From: Protonemura montana | Lineage: Eukaryota > Arthropoda > Insecta > Plecoptera > Nemouridae | Direction: 5' to 3' | NCBI GenBank assembly: GCA_947568835.1 | Contig: OX387606.1 | Location: 17,517,940 to 17,581,939 of the forward strand | DNA length: 64,000 nucleotides | Shown: piece after piece, positions 62,921 through 64,000 of the stretch | Layout of the letters: each line of letters opens with the position of its first letter | How positions within the stretch are numbered: the stretch's first letter is position 1 | Made by a program: the position numbers and the translations under genes | Notes under the pieces: model-generated | What the model saw: the letters and a program-made list of their open reading frames with translations, nothing else | Told to the model about the DNA's origin: nothing | The model's database searches: none

Positions 62921-64000
62921 TTAAACAGCATTAGCAATGGTTATCGTTCCCGGCCATATCCTGTCATGCAAATAATTATCCTTTGCTTGCGGCTCCATCA
63001 TGTACATAGAGTTCCATATCTTTGAGTTCACGATAATCACTCGGTAGCCTAGCATTTCCAGGTGACGTTGCTGCAACTGCTTTTGTCCTTTCAAATTGGC
63101 TACATTAGTGCAAAGGTCGTCGCCCTTGATGAGAAGTATCGCAATTCTGGAAAAGAAACCAATACTAGAGGGACTTTAAAATAGGGGTGGGACATTAACA
63201 AGTAATGCTATGGATTAACAGTGTTGCCTTGAAGAATGATCATTTCGAGAGACATTCTCAACATCTCACCCCTTTTTTGTGAAAGAGACAGACATAAACA
63301 AATTGCTATTTTTAAAAGGTGGTAAAGAAATGTAATTGTGATCAGTTCCCCATTGTGTTTGATATAAAAAAGGCTAAAAAGCAACAAAATAGAATAAAAC
63401 GGGACGGTGACAACTTGCATATCTATGATTTTCAGGCTTGGTATGTCTCAATAAGATTGAAATTGCAAAATTTGGAAAAATTACACTGGAATTGGTCAAG
63501 GTTGCAAATTTTGAAAACAATCTATTTCATTTATTGTAATATAGATTTTAAAGGTTTCCTGAAAATTTGATTTGGCTGAAAAAATATAAAACTTGTTTGG
63601 CTTTAAGAAAGCAAACATACACATGTACATGCATACAATCTCCCCCCCCCCCCCCTTGCAAAAAAAACATTGCATTTGTTTTCCTCCTGGCACTTTTTTT
63701 GCGATATTCTCACCCCACTATTTAAAGTCTGAATTATTGGCAGCTTAATTGCTGGTTATAAAATAGATTAGACAATACATACTTTGAAGTTTTGGAGTCA
63801 GTTTGGTGTCTTACATGAACAGGGTTGCTTTTCTCGTTCAAAATTATTTGGAAGTCTGCAAAACACAAACACAATTAAGAAATGTCTGACGAAATTAGCT
63901 CTCAAAGAATGAGTCACTGTTAACAAATCTTGCAATTGCTAAAACAACACAAACAAGAATTTAATTACCAATTTTATAAGAATACGGCGAGTAAACATCT
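62921..64000 (-). CDS. FASTK-family protein with C-terminal RAP domain, partial (last three exons)
   Basis: Exons in transcript order are 63969-64000 (cut by the window edge), 63783-63855 and 62921-63146, in consistent phase, giving the last 109 residues. The peptide runs DVYSPYSYKIDFQIILNEKS ... KIAILLIKGDDLC ... LKGQKQLQQRHLEMLGYRV, then IWNSMYMM and ends TITIANAV. The pattern of a leading hydrophobic strand, L-G-x-x-x-L-x-x-R-H-L-E-x-L-G-Y-R-V, then a Trp-Asn pair is that of the RAP domain closing FASTK/FASTKD proteins. Those proteins handle mitochondrial RNA. Which paralogue it is cannot be told from this end. An AATAAA follows the stop by about 28 nt. The gene's upstream exons lie to the right of the window. 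Confidence 0.78.
63642..63655 (+). repeat. Poly(C) run of 14 in FASTK-family intron
   Basis: Homopolymer in the last intron of the partial gene. Confidence 0.9.

Overview
The window looks like a piece of an animal nuclear genome, most likely an insect and possibly a hemipteran. The species call is inference. The DNA is AT-rich with frequent TAGGTAC-like words. Genes are split by many GT-AG introns, and intergenic spaces are long and hold SINE, LINE and DNA-transposon debris. There are no operons, no bacterial-type signals and no CRISPR.

Layout. From 1 to about 13.1 kb no complete gene is supported. This part holds repeats, promoter-like patches (one with an X-box and a CRE near 3.05 kb), a perfect 16-bp hairpin at 12.4 kb, and one isolated signal-peptide exon at 11.08 kb. 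At 13.2-17.8 kb (+) is a complete ten-exon gene for chaperonin subunit CCT3 (TCP-1 gamma). At 18.7-21.0 kb (-) is a single-exon gene for a 760-residue DUF4781-like protein with a glycine-rich hydrophobic core. From 21 to 26.6 kb I see no gene. At 26.7-32.7 kb (+) is a five-exon zinc efflux transporter of the ZnT1/SLC30A1 type. Its first intron carries two SINE-like insertions with exact target-site duplications.

At 36.4-43.8 kb (-) is a five-exon TMEM86 lysoplasmalogenase gene. Its first intron contains a 1,247-bp hAT-type element with 15-bp terminal inverted repeats and an exact 8-bp target duplication. At 45.0-47.9 kb (+) is a five-exon PEX16 gene, head-to-head with TMEM86, with a 5S-rRNA-like insertion in its last intron. 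At 49.6-58.65 kb (-) is an eleven-exon patatin-type triglyceride lipase (ATGL/PNPLA2, insect brummer). It has two alternative first coding exons, each encoding a complete oxyanion loop and nucleophile elbow. At 62.9-64.0 kb (-) are the last three exons of a FASTK-family protein with a RAP domain; this gene runs off the right edge.

The genes are mostly unrelated housekeeping or metabolic functions: protein folding, zinc export and mitochondrial RNA handling. The stretch from 36 to 59 kb does group three ether-lipid, peroxisome and lipid-droplet genes (TMEM86, PEX16, ATGL). All exon joins were made by eye from splice sites, reading phase and remembered family conservation. No alignment or transcript data were used.
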